A stretch of DNA of 64,000 nt, taken from Jacaranda mimosifolia (Eukaryota; Streptophyta; Magnoliopsida; Lamiales; Bignoniaceae). This document shows, one piece after another, positions 47,926 to 59,998 of the stretch. The translations under genes and the position numbers were made by a program. The stretch is taken from positions 22,239,001 through 22,303,000 of the forward strand of contig CM032128.1 of NCBI GenBank assembly GCA_018894105.1, in the 5' to 3' direction. The notes under the pieces are model-generated. The model did not search any database and was not told the DNA's origin. It was given only the letters and a program-made list of their open reading frames with translations. Within the stretch, counting starts at the first letter, position 1. Every line of letters begins with the position of its first letter.

Positions 47926-48479
47926 ATGACAAATTCTTCCTCATGGGTATTTAATACCATATGTGATTCTCACCTTTGTAATTCATTACAGGGGATGGAA
48001 AGAAGAAGGAGTCTCAATAATGGGGATATGATCCTATGTCCTAGGTAATGGAGCAAAAGTTACGGCCATAGTCGAAGGCGTTATCAAGTTAGACTTGGGA
48101 AACTCCTACATTGTACTAGATCCTTGTTATTATGTACCAAATCTTGTTAAGAACATTATTTCTATTCCTATTTTCGACAATGAAGGATTTGATTTTTCTA
48201 TATCTAATGGGAATTTGAAGGCATTAAAGAATGGATCTTTAATTGCACAAGGTACATTAAACAATGGATTATACATTTTGGATTCTCAACCTTCATTAAT
48301 GCATATTCAACAAAGTAAAAGAAAATTAGATAACTAAGAAGATGCCATCTTGTGGCATGCAAGACTTGGACATATTTCCAAAAAATAGGATAAACAAGTT
48401 AGAAGCCCTAAAAGCACTAAATGTTAGTGGCATAGAGGATCGTCCTACTTGTGAGTCTTGTTTAAAGGGAAAAATGACT
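47926..48479 (+). pseudogene. pol: E1 pol relic, first part: protease and pre-integrase
   Basis: The protease region reads SSWVFNTICDSHLCN, where the active site should be D-T-G; both Asp and Gly are lost. It is followed by the copia motif DPCYYVPNLVKNIISI (48110-48160). The pre-integrase zinc segment ends CESCLKGKMT, at which point E2 is inserted (48480). The continuation is found at 57473 (KASFVGQIE), so the coding region is divided by 9 kb. Confidence 0.83.
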
Positions 48480-50707
48480 TGTTGGAATAGTGCCCCACAG
48501 CCAATTAGATTGGCATGTAAACTATTTCACTTGTGATACAATCTTGATTGAATGATATTCATTACAAATGTCCATCTTCATTTTATGCTTATTTTACTTT
48601 ATTAGCATTTGGTTGAAGCCCCTAGATCACACAAGACTACGGGACTTGGTCACGCACTGGGTGGTGATCATAAAACAAGTCTTACACGGTCATGATCTTA
48701 AAATATTTCAAGTCATAGAATCTTATGAGACAGGGCATCTAAAATTCGGATAGACTTGCACTAATGATACATAAATCCAAGGGTTGGATATTGCTTCGTT
48801 TCATGAGTAATCCATGTTAGATATTGGTGCATGTTTGTGGGTGCTTGTTAGAAAATAAGTTCATTGAAGGCCGGCCCGGAGAATCCACTAGATAGCCATA
48901 GTGGCAAGTTCTCCAACTTACGCTAGTGCATATAATTAGTCTTTTAACCTGAGGATCCATGGTAACCTTATGTTTAGGTCTTCATGCTTTGACTCTTCCT
49001 TGACGACTTTGCGGGTCTTTTGAGTTGAGATTGGGTATGAGCTACTTAGACATGGAGGTTTGTGAGATCCAAGATGGGATCTATCTCCTCGCCGTTGTGA
49101 AGGGCAAGTGCATCTCCTATGTATTCATAATGATTGATTTCATGAAATCCTTACGCAAGATACTATGATAATTTGAAAAAGGAGTTTTCCAAAGATTAGG
49201 TCATAAAGGAGAATCAAACATTGGGAAAGAAACATAGTTATCCAGGCTATTAGGGAGCCGACAAATATCTTACCCTAGGCCTCTTTCGGGAGTTAGGAGA
49301 CGAAAGGATCGTATTTGCATGGCAAGCATAGAGCTAGAATGGTTCTCCAAAAGCATATTCATTTCAGCCAATTAGTTGGGCTTTATAAGCTTGAGGTTGG
49401 ACATTGACCATGGAGATTGGATACTCTTCAATTAATAGAGATTAATTAAATTGAGTCATTAGTTTAAAGGAGTTTAAACTAATGTGAATATTTTGATATT
49501 CTAACTATCATAAGAGTTGTGGCCATGTCCAATGAATAGTACAACCTAATGGGTCATACACAAAAGCCAATTGAAAATCCTATTTGATGAAGGGAATTTT
49601 CTAAGAGTTAGAGTAATTCCACTTGACCGATTTTATGGAGGTAAAAATAGTTGGCTAATTTTGGTCATTTTGGCTTGACCAATTTAATTGTTAAATTGAT
49701 CTAATCATTTAAAGGAGTTAAATTACACCAATTGAATTAAGGACTTAATTTAATTAGTGCCACGTGACTATCAATTGGTCAACTTGAGGAGTTAAGTTGA
49801 CACATTTTAGCTTAAAGAGTTAAGCTAATTGGCTTAAGGAGTTAAGTCTAGATTAATTAATTAAATTAAGGAGTTAATTTAATTAATATGAAGAATTAAT
49901 TTGGAGGGAAAATTCAAATGAAATTGGTCATTTGGAGTGTATTTAGAATTTATTTGATTGACATTTTATGAGATGAAATGAAGATTTCAAATGAAATTCA
50001 ATTGCAAATGACATTAAAATTTCACATGCAACTTGCTTGCAAGTTGGTGCCAACCTCATGGGAGGTCCGATGCCAACTTGCCTCACACCTCCACTCCTAC
50101 AAATAGGAGAGAGGTGGCCAGCCATTGTGGCTTGCATGATCTAATAGTTAGATTCCAATTTTTCCTCCAATTTTGTGTGATTCACTCATGTGTTGAAGTC
50201 TCACACTTCTTCATCCGACCTCCTAAAATCAGCCTTCAACATATTATTTTCTCCTTGGTTTTCCAGCTGACCTAGGAGTGATTTGGATTTTCCATTGGTC
50301 TGTGGATCTTCCAATTAGAGGCTAAACAATTGGATAGCTTGGCCTTTTGAGATTCACTGCAAGGGCAGAAGTTTGGAGCAGTTTTTCGAAACCTTTCCAA
50401 TCTCAATTTTTGATGATTTTTTTACTGGATATTCCCCAAGATGTTGAGGAGGTTGTGTCCAAATTTCATAAATTTTAGAGGTGATTTGATAGGGCAATCA
50501 TTGCTGAGTTACTGCTGCGCCGCTGGAAGACAGTTCTAAAATGTTCAAGTGTTCTTCCTCTTTACCTTGGATTTTTTAGCAATCAAGGTAAGCTTTCATC
50601 CAAATCTGAATTATAAGCATGATTAGATCTTTGGTTTCGAGTGTAGCCTAGTTAATTTAGCTATTTTGTGTTTTATTTATTAGATCCTAATGCTACACTT
50701 GACTCCA
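48480..50707 (+). repeat. 5' LTR of E2
   Basis: It starts tgttggaatagtgcccc and ends ctacacttgactcca. Its 2228 bp equal the restored length of the E1 5' LTR. It is the only full-length LTR of this family here without an insertion or large deletion, apart from the slightly shorter E1 3' LTR. Confidence 0.9.
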
Positions 50708-50709
50708 AG

Positions 50710-50722
50710 TGGTATCAGAGCC
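50710..50722 (+). other. Primer binding site of E2
   Basis: tggtatcagagcc is a perfect match to the usual complement of initiator tRNA-Met, two bases after the LTR end. Confidence 0.93.
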
Positions 50723-52655
50723 TATTTCAGGCCTTAATTTGGATTTTTGATTGATTGATTCATGTGATGGATTGATCTAAATTTCAAAACACTTGATCAA
50801 ATATGGATTGGAGTGTTTGGATGATGATGCTTGTGGCTCCTTTGTTGATGAATTGAAATTATGCTAATATGTGTTTTAAGAGTTAATTCATGTGTTAATA
50901 TGTTTTGATTCATAGCTAATATTAAATGTTGATTTAGTATTGGATGATGCTATATGTTGATATAGCATATTAAATTTGGCCTTAAGGTGTTTTGGTCATT
51001 TTTGGATCCAATTGGATTGGAGATCATTGGAGATTTTTTGAAGAATTATGAATCTTACTTGAACTTGAAGTTTGAAGTGTGTCTGAGCTCTTGAAATTCC
51101 ATTTTTGAAAGGTCTTTTGAATTAGGAATTTCATCTATAAAGTATGATTTGGTGTTTAGGAGGTGTCTTAAATTTTTTTGTTGCACAAAAGTTGAGCCAA
51201 AGTTGCCGCGCCCGGCTAGGGGTTGGCCGCACAGCGGGCCTGCGCCAAGCGCCCAGGCTGGGGCAGCAGCACCTTGTGGTTAAGATGAGTTTTGAGCTAA
51301 TTTTTGTGTTCCTTTTGTGACCGAAATTAAACTAAATCATTCTACATAGATGCACAAGTGTTGTGCAAGTTCTCAAAATTATGTTTAACATTTTTTAATG
51401 TTTTTAAAAACTTGTTCAAGTTAATCTCCAATTATGTGCAAAAATGAGATACATAAAACTTGTGCTTATTTTTGCTTGAACAATTAATTATTTATGAGAT
51501 AAGCATTAAATTGTTGGAATTGAATGCCAATTCTTGATTTATTGTTCATTTAATTGTTGAATGGATGATGAATGAATGGGGATGATCATGACTCTTTAAT
51601 ATTGATTTTATTTATTTCAAGTTGTTGAAAAGGGCTGTGTTAAATTGGAACTTGCATGCCTCTTCATTTCTATATCGTAAATGTTATGAGAGTAGAATCA
51701 TTAGGAGTGCGGATTTCTTTCTCATATAAATGTTGCAATGAGTAAAAAAGACCATTGGAGGCATGAAGAGCCATAAATGTATGGGAATACATTTATGTAA
51801 TAACTAGATTTAATCAGCCCACTTAAAATCAACTAAGTGGTGCACCTATGGCTTTAAGTAAATGCACCACTCGGTTAAGGCTCATGGTCATCCTACCCTA
51901 GGAGCATGCTAGGCACATTTACTTATTTATGCTTTTCATATCCTATTGATGTATGAGATGCATGGTTAGGATATAGAAAACCTAAATAAGATGATAAAAT
52001 TGATAAGGTCTTTGCAAGCAAGAAAATCCCTCCACTTAGAAGAGTCTAAGTGCTTTCAAATATTAAGTCAAAATGGATACAAATTAAAAGGAGTTTTAAT
52101 TAATCCATGCTTTCTACCAATAGTATGTGACATGATGATACTTCTATCTTTGGTGTGATGGCTATGAGGCGTAGGTCACACTTAAGGTGGAAAGATGTGA
52201 TCACATACTTAGCATATGATGCACTTTTTATTTAATGCATCCCATGCATTGGCACACGAGGCGTGGGATGTCATGGAGCGGTCTCAAATCAAAGTTTAAT
52301 TGGTAGGTCTGACTTAACACCTAGTAATGTAAAGGTCATCCACCAAGGGGATCTACATGAAAAGTGAGGCAAAATACATCAAGGGTTGCATAGAGATGCA
52401 ATTAGCAAAAGTTGATTACCTTTCGATTATTTGTAGATGGCACATGAGGCATGGGTCCACTTACAAGTCCTTAGGACCTTGATTCTCACTAGAAAATACA
52501 TTTTTCCAAATTCGTCTAGGGGTTGAAGAATTTTATAAAATACTGGGAGAAAAACATGCTTGAAAAACCATGAACATGTTTTTCATATCAATATTCAATC
52601 ACATGTTTATACTCTCTTTTTCGCCTTTTGTAGATTTTTGAAATCTCAAACTCAA
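50723..52655 (+). other. Untranslated leader of E2
   Basis: This 1.9-kb leader is homologous to that of E1. A GC-rich patch at 51205-51270 (cgcgcccggctagg, gcgggcctgcgcc) is unusual in this AT-rich context. No coding region was recognised. Confidence 0.72.
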
Positions 52656-53529
52656 AATGGCTAAAATTCACTCAACATTATTTTGGAAACCAATAAGCTA
52701 ATCAAGCCAAACTTCCGCAATTGGTTGAGAAACCTCAAGATTATTCTAGATTTCAAAAAGAGGACTTATGTTGCTTGATCAAAGTCTGTCGAACACCATT
52801 GGCAATGATGCCACCGATGAAACACATGAATTGTTCACGAAGTTTGTGGATGATGATCTACAAACAAGATGCATCATGATGGCTTCTTTGTCTAATGAGC
52901 TACAAAAATCCCATGAGCACATGAAACATGCTAATGAGATCTACTTATACCTATAAGAGTTGTATGGTGTTCAAACTAGACATGAAAGGTTCTCATTGTC
53001 TAAAGAACTCTTTAGGACAAGAAAGAATAATAGCACGAGTGTCCATGATCACGAGCTAAAGATGATCGGGCTCATTGAGAAGCTAGGTCAATTAGACATT
53101 ATCATGGACAATGAGCTCTATGTGGATTTGATCCTCCAATCATTGCCTAGCTCATTTGACCAATTTGTTATGAATTTTAACATGTCCAAACAAGAAGTAC
53201 TAATTAATAAATTGGTCAATATGTTGTTGACCGCTGAGGCGACTATGAAAAAAGACAAGCCTCTTATGCTTGTTTCCTCTTCCAAGTCTAAGGGCTCTAG
53301 GGGTCCTAGAAAAGGAGGTAAAAAGAAGAAGAGTTCTTCCTCTAAGGGAAAGCAACCCTTGAAAATTTCGAGGGGAATCAAGAAGAAGAAAGAGGCTAAA
53401 ACTGATGCTACTTGTTTCCATTATGGTGAAAAAAGATATTGGAAAAGGAATTGCAAGGTTTACCCTAGCACCCTTGAGAAAGGTCTGTACTTTATTGAAG
53501 TGCACTTAACGAAAAATTCTTCCCCATAG
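52656..53529 (+). pseudogene. gag: E2 gag relic (Angela/BARE-like)
   Basis: It starts MAKIHSTLFW, with stops in the first 40 codons. It is then long and readable: MLLDQSLSNTIGNDA from 52768, and from 52960 MYGVQTRHERFSLSKELF, SLPSSFDQFVMNFNMSKQE and a strongly basic Ser/Lys region (GGKKKKSSSSKGKQPLK). The zinc knuckle at 53413-53454 is CFHYGEKRYWKRNC; the second Cys and the His are both Tyr, so zinc binding is lost. A stop at 52957 splits the capsid segment. Confidence 0.85.
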
Positions 53530-56327
53530 GTGTTTGATACTGCATGTGGTTCTCACCTTTGTAATTCATTACAAGGGATGGAAAGAAGAAGGAGTCTCAC
53601 CATGGTTGAAGGCATATTCAATTAGACTTAGGGAATTCTTGCATTGTACAAAATCCTTGTTTCTATGTACCTAATCTTGTAAAGAACATTATTTCTATTC
53701 CCATTTTGGATAATGAAGGATATGATTTTTCTATATCTAAAGGGATGTTGAAAGCATTAAAGAATGGTTCTTTAATTGCATAAGGTACATTAAATAATGG
53801 ATTGTACATTTTGGATTCTCAACCTTCATTTATGCAAATTCAATCAAGTAAAAGAAAATTAGATAACCAAGAAGATGCCACCTTATGGCATGCAAGGCTT
53901 GGACATATCTTTAAAAATAGGATGAACAAGTTAGAAGCTCTGAAAGTACTAAATGTTAGTGGCATTGAGAATCTTCCTACTTATGAATCTTGTTTAAAGG
54001 GAAAAATGACCAGGACTTTTTTTATGGGACAATTGGAGCAAACCACAAGTCCTTTGGATTTGATCCATATGAATGTTCGTGGCCCACTAAGAGTCAGTGC
54101 AAGAGGAAGCTATTCTCATTTCATCACCATCACCGATGATCATACTCGGTTCGGACATATGTATCTGATGAAGTAAAAGTCCAAAGTCTTTGAAAAGTTC
54201 AAAGAGTATAGGAATGAAGTAGAAAAGAAAAAAGGACTAATTACTAAAGCTCTTCAATCAGATTGAGGAAAATAATACTTAAGTACCGAATTTTTGGATT
54301 ATATAAAGGAGAATGGGATTCCCTTTTAATGGACTCCACTCGGCACACCCCAACATAATGGGATGGCCGAGAGGAGAAATCGTACCTTGTTGGACATTGT
54401 ACATTCCATGATGAGCTTTTCTGATGTTCCTATATCCTTTTAGGGATACGCCTTACTTACGGCGGCGAAGTTACTAAATGTAGTACCTTCAAAGTCAGTA
54501 TCAAAAATACTGCATGAGATGTGGTATGGCAAAGCACCCTCTTGTACTTTTCTAAGAGTTTGGGGGTCTCCCGCTTAGATAAAAATGGCATTATTGTTGA
54601 ACTTGATGAAATTCAATATGCTCAACAAATCCCACAAGCAGTGGAAACAAGTGAGCATCATGAACCTTACACACAACTTCTGATAAGGTCGAACTGAACT
54701 AAGAAGCAACACAAAAGGTTAGGATTCTTTCATGAAATGGGCTAATTGGATAATGATTCGAAAACCTATGGGGAAGCTATATTGGACATAGATTCAGGAC
54801 ATTGGCTTGACACCATGAAATTCGAAATGTACTCCATGTACTCCAATAAAGTATGAACTTTGGTAGATCCATCAGAGGGTATAGTACCCGTTGGTTGCAA
54901 GTAGATCTATAAGCGGAAGCTAGGAGTCGATGGAAAGGTAATGACCTTTAAGGCGCAACTAGTAATAAAGGGTTATACTCAAAGACCTAATATTGATTTT
55001 GAGGAAACCTTTTCACCGGTCACAATGCCTAAGTCCATTCGGATTTTACTTGCCATAGTCGCATATTATGACTATGAGATGGCAAATAGATATGAAAATC
55101 GTCTTCCTCAATGAAAATATTGAAGAAGAAATCTATATGGACCAACCATAACACTTTACTTCCAAATGGAGTTAGCAAAAGGTTTGCAAACTCAAAGATC
55201 TATTTATGAACTCAAACATGAATCTCGAAGTTGGAACATACATTTTGATAAAATAGCCAAACGTTTGGCTTTGTCAAAAATGTGTATGAATCTTGTGTGT
55301 ACAAAAAGGCTAGTGTGAGTAGTATACAATTTATTGTGCTTTATGTCGATGACATTCTTCTCATTGGGAATAAGATAGCAACGTTAGAGTGTACTAAAGC
55401 ATGGCTATCTATTCAATTCTCCATGAAGGATTTAGGATAAGCATCCTCTGTACTAGGAATATGTATCTATACAGATAGATCGAAGAGGATGCTAAGGTTT
55501 TCCCAAACACCGTACATTGATAAAATACTAAAGAGGTTTCGTATGGAAAAATCCAAGAAGGGATTTGTCCCTATGGGATACGGTCTTTGTCTTTCCAAGT
55601 CTATAGCCCTAAGACTAGCGACGAGAGACATAGAATGTCCCACACACCTTAAGTGTCCTTCATATGGAACATAATGTATGCCATTCAATGTACAAGGTCG
55701 GATGTAGCACACACTCTAAGTGTTATGAGCCTCTTTCAATCTGACCCCGATGAATGTCACAGGAAAGCCGTTAAAGTAATCCTTAAGTTCGTGAGAAGGA
55801 CTAAGGATTTATTTTTGGTATACGGCAATGCAGAATTGAAACTTAAGGGATTTTTGGATTCTAATTTCTAAACCAATGTAAATGACCTAAAATCTACTTC
55901 TGGGTTTATATTTTGCCTCAATGGTGGCACGGTGAGTTGGAAGAGTTCCAAACAAGACACCATGGTCGATTTAACCACGGAGGCGGAATATATTGTGGCT
56001 TTAAAAGCTGTAAAGGAAGGTGTTTAGATAAAAAACTTCATCCAATAGTTGGATATAGTACCTAGCATTATTGAGCCTATAATTATCTTTTGTGACAACA
56101 ATGGGGTGGAGGCACAAACCAAAGAGCCAAGATCTAATCAGCGATCTAAGCATATTTTGAGGCGATATCATATGATTTGGGAGATCATTAATCGAGGCAA
56201 CATCCAAGTGGAGAGGATTGCCTCAGAAGAGAATATAGCAGATCCACTAACTAAACCCCTAACGCAAAAGGTCTTTGAAGGAAATCTTGAGAATATGGGC
56301 CTTAAGGCTATGGGGAATTGGCTTTAG
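53530..56327 (+). pseudogene. pol: E2 pol relic: protease to RNase H
   Basis: The protease site is D-T-A (VFDTACGSHLCN) in place of D-T-G. Pre-integrase is at 53802-54000 (LWHARLGHIFKNRM, CLKGKMT). The integrase core follows (FITITDDHTRFGHMYLM; AERRNRTLLD) with the first Asp changed to Asn (LIHMNV) and stops after 54170. Reverse transcriptase keeps YVDD (55342-55353) but is frame-shifted elsewhere. Later blocks are QTPYIDKILKRFRMEKSKKG (55500-55560), MYAIQCTRSDVAHTLSVMS and the RNase H end VEAQTKEPRSNQRSKHILRR with NIADPLTKPL (56120-56270). Confidence 0.86.
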
Positions 56328-56341
56328 TGAAAGTGGGAGAT
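56328..56341 (+). other. Polypurine tract of E2
   Basis: gaaagtgggagat lies directly before the 3' LTR; E1 has agtgggaga in the same place. Confidence 0.8.
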
Positions 56342-57467
56342 TGTTGAAATAGTGCCCCACAGCCAATTAAATTGGCATGTAAACTATCACACTTGTGTTA
56401 CAATCTTGATTGAATGATATTCATTATAAATAGCCATCTTCATCTTATGCTTATTTTACTTCACTTGAATTTGGTTAAAGCCCTTAGATCACACAAGACT
56501 ACGGGACTTGGTTATGCACTAGGTAGTGATCATGAAATAATTATTACACAGTCGTGATCTTAAAATATTCCAAATCATAGAATCTTATGAGACAGCATCT
56601 AAGATTCGGATAAGCTTGCACTAACGATGCATAAATCCAAGAGTTAGATATTGCTCCATTTCATGAGCAATCCATGTTAGATGTGGGTGCATGTTAGTAG
56701 GTGCTTGTTAGAGAATAAGGTCACTGAAGGCCTAGTTGGAGAATCCAGTAGATAGCCGTAGTGGCAAGTTCTCCAGCTTATGCTAGTACATATAATTAGT
56801 CTTTTGACCTGAGGATCCATGGTAACATTATGTTTAGGTCTTCATGCTTTGACTTTTCCTTGACCAGTTCGTGGGTCTTTCTGGTTGAGCTTGGATATGA
56901 GTTACTTAGACATAGATGTTTGTGAAATCCAAGATGAGATCTATTTCTCGTTTTGGCCAATTAGTTGCGCTCCATGGGCTTGAGGTTGGACATAGACCAT
57001 GGAAATCGACTACTCTTCAATTAATAGAGATTAATTGAATTGAGTCATTAGTGGAGTTTAAACTAATGTGAATATTTTGATATTCTAAATTTCACAAGAG
57101 TTGTGAGCCCATGTCCAATAAATGGTAGAACCTAATAGGTCACACATAAAAGCCAATTGGAAATCCTATTTGATTAAGAAAATTTTCTAAGAGTTAGAAT
57201 AATTCCACTTGACCGACTTTATGGGGGTAAAATTAGTTGGCTAATTTTTTATCATTTTGGCTTGATCAATTTAATTGTTAAATTGATCTAAATAATTTAA
57301 GGAGTTAAATTAGACCAAGTAAATTTTGAAGTTAATTTAATTGGTACCACATGACTATCAATTGGGCAAGTTAACTTGAGGAGTTAAGTTGACACATTTT
57401 AGCTTAAAGAGTTAAGCTAATTGACTTAAGGAGTTAAGTTAAGATCGTAGTGCTACACTTGACTTCA
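56342..57467 (+). repeat. 3' LTR of E2 with two internal deletions
   Basis: It starts tgttgaaatagtgcccc and ends ctacacttgacttca, but is only 1126 bp. Compared with the 5' LTR it lacks about 275 bp (joined at 56950) and about 835 bp (joined at 57445), including the TATA region. The ends are intact and the target duplication follows. Confidence 0.88.
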
Positions 57468-57472
57468 TGACC

Positions 57473-59892
57473 AAGGCTTCTTTTGTAGGACAAATAGAGC
57501 TAACCACAAGTCCTTTGGATTTGATCTATACGAATGTTTGTGGACCACTAAGAATTAGTGTGAGATGAGGCTATTCATACTTTATCACCTTCACCGATGA
57601 TCATAATCGATTCAAACATGTGTATCTTATGAAGTACAAGTCCGAACCTTTTGAAAAGTTCAAAGAGTAGACGAATGAAGTAGAAAAGCAATTGGCACTA
57701 AGTATTAAACCTCTTTGATTGGATCGAGGAGGAGAATACTTAAGTACCGAATTCTTGGATTATCAAAAGGAGAATGGGATTATCTCTTAATGGACTCCAC
57801 CCAATACATCCCAACACAATAGAGTAGCCGAAAGGAGAAACCGTATCTTATTGGACATGGTACGTTCCATGATAAGCTTTACCAGTGTGCCTATATCCTT
57901 TTGGTGATACTCCTTAATAACGGCGACGAGGTTACTAAATATAGTACCATCAAAGTCGGTGCTAAAAATGCCACATGAGATGTGGTATGCCAAAGCATCT
58001 CCTTACTCTTTTCTAAGAGTTTGGGGGTCTCCCAGTTACGTCAAGCAATTAGTGGGAGACAAGTTGGATGTAAGATCCACCTTGTGCAAGTTTACGAGAT
58101 ACCCAAGAGAGTCTTTGGGTTATTATTTCTATGATTCCTTGAAACAAAAGGTGTTTGTTTCAAGAAGCGCCACTTTTTCGAAAAAGAAATTTATATTAGA
58201 TAGAAATGACATTATTGTTGAGCTTGATGAAGTTCAAGATGAACGATAAATTCCACAAGCGATAGAAATAAGTAAACATCAAGGGCTTTACACACAACCT
58301 CTGAGAAGATCGGAACAAATCAAGAGGCAACCCGAAAGGTTCAGATTCCTTCATGAGATGGGCCAATTGGATAATGATCTGAAGACCTATGAAGAAGCTA
58401 TGTTGGACATAGATTCGGGACATTGGCTTGATGTAATAAAATTCGAAATAGACTCCATGTACTCCAACAAAGTATGGACTTTAGTAGATCCACCGAAGGG
58501 TAAAGTACCCATTGGTTGTGAGTGGATCTATAAGCGTAAGCTAGGATTCGATAGAGAGGTAATCACCTTTAAGGCACGACTAGTAGCAAAAGGTTATACT
58601 CAAAGACCCAGTATTAATTTTGGGGAAACTTTTTTCTCCGGTCACTATGCCTAAGTCCATTAGGATTTTACTTGTCATAACCGCATATTATGACTATGAG
58701 ACATGACAAATGGATGTGAAAACTGCTTTCCTCAATGGAAATATTGAAGAAGAAATTTATATAATGCAACCAAAAGGTTTTACATCCAAAAGGAGTGAGC
58801 AAAAAGTTTGCAAACTCGAAAGGTCCATTTATGGACTCAAACAGACATCTTGAAGGTGGAACATATATTTTGATAAGATAGTCAAATCATTTTGCTTTAT
58901 CAAAAATGTGTATGAACCTTGTGTGTACAAGAAGGCTAGTGGAGTAGTGTATAGTTTATTATACTTTATGTTAATGACATTCTTATCACTGGGAATGAGG
59001 GAGAAATGTTAGAGTATACTAAAGCATGGTTATCTACACAATTCTCCATGAAGGATTTAGAAGAAGCATCCTATGTATTAGGAATACATATCTATAGAGA
59101 TAGATCGAGGAAGATGCTAGGACTTTTTCAAACACCACACATTGACAAGATACTAAAGAGGTTTAGTATGGAAGAATCCAAGAAGTGATTCACCCCTATG
59201 GGACATAATCTTCATCTCTCTAAGTCTGTGGCCTCCTGAGATTGATGACGAGAGACGTAGAATGTCCTGCATACCTTATGTGTCCGCTGTAGGGAGCATA
59301 ATGTATGCCGTTCAATATACAAGGTCGAATGTAGCACACACTCTAAAAGTTATGAGCAACTTTAAATTTGACCTCAGTGGATGTCACTAGAAAGCCATTA
59401 AATCAATCCTTAAGTACATGAGAAAAATTAAGGATTTATTTTTGGTATACGGTAATGGAGAATTGAAACTTGAGAGGTTTTTGGATTCTAGTTTTCAATC
59501 TGATACAGGTGACCTAAAATCCACTTATGGATTTATACTTTGCCTCAGTGGTGGCGCGGTGAGTTGGAAAAGTTCCGAATAAGACACCACGACCAATGCT
59601 ACCACAGAGGCAAAATATATTGCAACTTCAAAAACTGCAAAGAAAGGCGTTTGGATGAAAAACTTTTTCCAATAGTTGGATATAGTGCCTAACATTACTG
59701 AGTCTATAGTTATCTTCTGTGACAACAACAAAGTAGTTGTGCAAGCAAAGGAGCCGAGATCTCATCAGCGATCCAAGTACATTTTGAGGCAATATCATTT
59801 TATCCGTGAGATCATTAATAGAGACGACATCCAAGTGAAGATAGTAGCCACAAAAGAGAATATAGCATATCACTGACTAAACCCCTAACGTA
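57473..59892 (+). pseudogene. pol: E1 pol relic, second part: integrase, reverse transcriptase, RNase H
   Basis: E1 pol resumes after E2. The integrase core shows FITFTDDHNRFKHVYLM, DRGGEY and VAERRNRILLD; the first Asp is Asn (LIYTNV). The C-terminal part is at 57959-58249 (EMWYAKASPYSFLRVWGSPSY). Reverse transcriptase begins at about 58430, with [18 protein letters not shown] and MDVKTAFLNGNIEEEIY, and its catalytic box is YVND (58967-58978) instead of YVDD. Later blocks are HIYRDRSRKMLGLFQTPHID and KEPRSHQRSKYILRQYHF. Several frame shifts and stops prevent expression. Confidence 0.87.
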
Positions 59893-59894
59893 AA

Positions 59895-59950
59895 AGGTCT
59901 TTGAAAGACATCTTGAGAGTATGGGTCTTTGAAAGACATCTTGAGAACAT
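59895..59950. repeat. 28-bp tandem duplication near the end of E1 pol
   Basis: ggtctttgaaagacatcttg occurs at 59895 and again 28 bp later at 59923, duplicating the C-terminal codons (VFERHLE region). Confidence 0.88.
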
Positions 59951-59984
59951 AACAGATCCACTAACTAAGGGGAATTCGCCTTAG

Positions 59985-59998
59985 GGCAAGTGGGAGAT
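59985..59998 (+). other. Polypurine tract of E1
   Basis: gcaagtgggagat-type purine run (agtgggaga) immediately before the 3' LTR. Confidence 0.78.

Larger units (their letters stand above)
48480..57467 (+). mobile_element. Angela/BARE-like copia element E2, nested in E1 pol
   Basis: A complete element of the same family as E1 has LTRs at 48480-50707 and 56342-57467, a tRNA-Met primer site, gag, pol and a polypurine tract. It is flanked by tgact (48475-48479) and tgacc (57468-57472), a 4/5 target duplication. Removing it rejoins E1 pol exactly where E2's own pol reads KGKMTRTFF. It must be younger than E1, yet its frames are also broken many times. Confidence 0.92.
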
